Shown in pieces: positions 63,839-64,000 of a stretch of 64,000 nt of DNA. The position numbers and the translations under genes were made by a program. The DNA comes from Nostoc sp. PCC 7107 (GTDB lineage: Bacteria > Cyanobacteriota > Cyanobacteriia > Cyanobacteriales > Nostocaceae). The stretch is taken from positions 207,501 to 271,500 of the forward strand of contig NC_019676.1 of assembly GCF_000316625.1 (NCBI RefSeq). Direction: 5' to 3'. The notes under the pieces were generated by a model. It was not told the origin of the DNA. It did not search any database and saw only the letters and a list, made by a program, of their open reading frames with translations. Within the stretch, counting starts at the first letter, position 1. Each line of letters begins with the position of its first letter.

Positions 63839-64000
63839 GTTTTCGAGCTAAATTCTGCCCACATTTTAGATCCTTGATTATACACTATACAGTCAAATCT
63901 GCCATAGAAAATTTACCTTCCAACCTATTTGTAAATTTTATTTGCAGTTTGTAAATAAATGATGCAACATTAGAGAGTAAGAGAGAAAGTCACAAAAAGT

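Noticed and set aside
63712-63954. 80-codon plus-strand frame at the right edge
   Set aside because: Overlaps the queG start on the opposite strand; no family.
1-64000. tRNA genes
   Set aside because: I looked for the T-loop GTTCGAATC or GTTCAAATC in both orientations and found no convincing case with a matching acceptor stem. A covariance-model scan would settle it.

Overview
The window reads as chromosome of a filamentous, nitrogen-fixing cyanobacterium (order Nostocales; the genus cannot be fixed from this sequence alone). The reasons are: the HIP1 palindrome GCGATCGC recurs throughout; there is the C-terminal half of a split DnaE polymerase carrying a split intein; a NifV homocitrate synthase, a cytochrome b6f subunit (PetL), an orange-carotenoid-type helical carotenoid protein and many cyanobacteria-specific DUF families (DUF3038, DUF4335, DUF1815, DUF2808, DUF2997, Ycf35) are present; and the spacers carry the heptameric tandem repeats and small palindromic repeats typical of Nostoc-like genomes. 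No rRNA, tRNA, CRISPR array, prophage or intact insertion sequence was seen.

Layout. 0.4-5.0 kb: a DUF3038/DUF4335 pair, a YiaA/B membrane protein and a SWIM zinc-finger protein. 5.6-10.7 kb: metabolism (lpdA, trpC, psiE-like, nifV). 10.8-14.0 kb, minus strand: a MacB-type permease and its HlyD-like adaptor, with no ATPase beside them. 14.9-20.8 kb: a TPR lipoprotein, an RmlD-like reductase, bioB, petL (31 codons, minus strand), aroB, a Uma2-type nuclease and a small lipoprotein. 21.2-30.3 kb: an envelope-glycan region holding a polysaccharide deacetylase, a membrane protein, an EamA-type small transporter, a polyprenyl-phosphate glycosyltransferase, an ArnT-like GT39 enzyme, two tandem DUF2079 proteins and a methyltransferase. 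30.4-33.6 kb: dxr and small proteins. 33.6-34.6 kb is the longest gene-free stretch.

34.6-38.1 kb, minus strand, is the conserved run rpmH-rnpA-PH protein-yidC-jag-DUF177, joining ribosome/RNase P genes to membrane-protein insertion. 39.5-42.5 kb is the pntAA-pntAB-pntB transhydrogenase operon. 42.6-43.8 kb is a small accessory patch (HNH nuclease bracketed by inverted copies of a dispersed repeat, then a PIN toxin/antitoxin pair). 43.9-45.0 kb is the DUF2997-Ycf35-ferredoxin operon. 45.5-50.6 kb is one very large hybrid histidine kinase. 51.1-57.5 kb has bioF, two RodZ-like HTH membrane proteins, an alpha/beta hydrolase embedded in repeat-rich DNA, and gatA. 57.9-64 kb has dnaE-C with its intein, a nuclease-like orphan, a MacB-type ATPase (a candidate partner for the distant permease/adaptor), a helical carotenoid protein, an acidic small protein, a HAD phosphatase and queG.

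Most genes are ordinary housekeeping or envelope functions. The points most worth a second look are the lipid-linked-sugar island with its duplicated DUF2079 genes, the ferredoxin with a tandem 17-residue repeat in its Ycf35 operon, the repeat-bracketed HNH gene, the dnaE-C-linked PD-(D/E)XK-like orphan, the kilobase of gene-free DNA at 33.6-34.6 kb, and the dispersed hairpin families. I saw no clear new defence or biosynthetic system.
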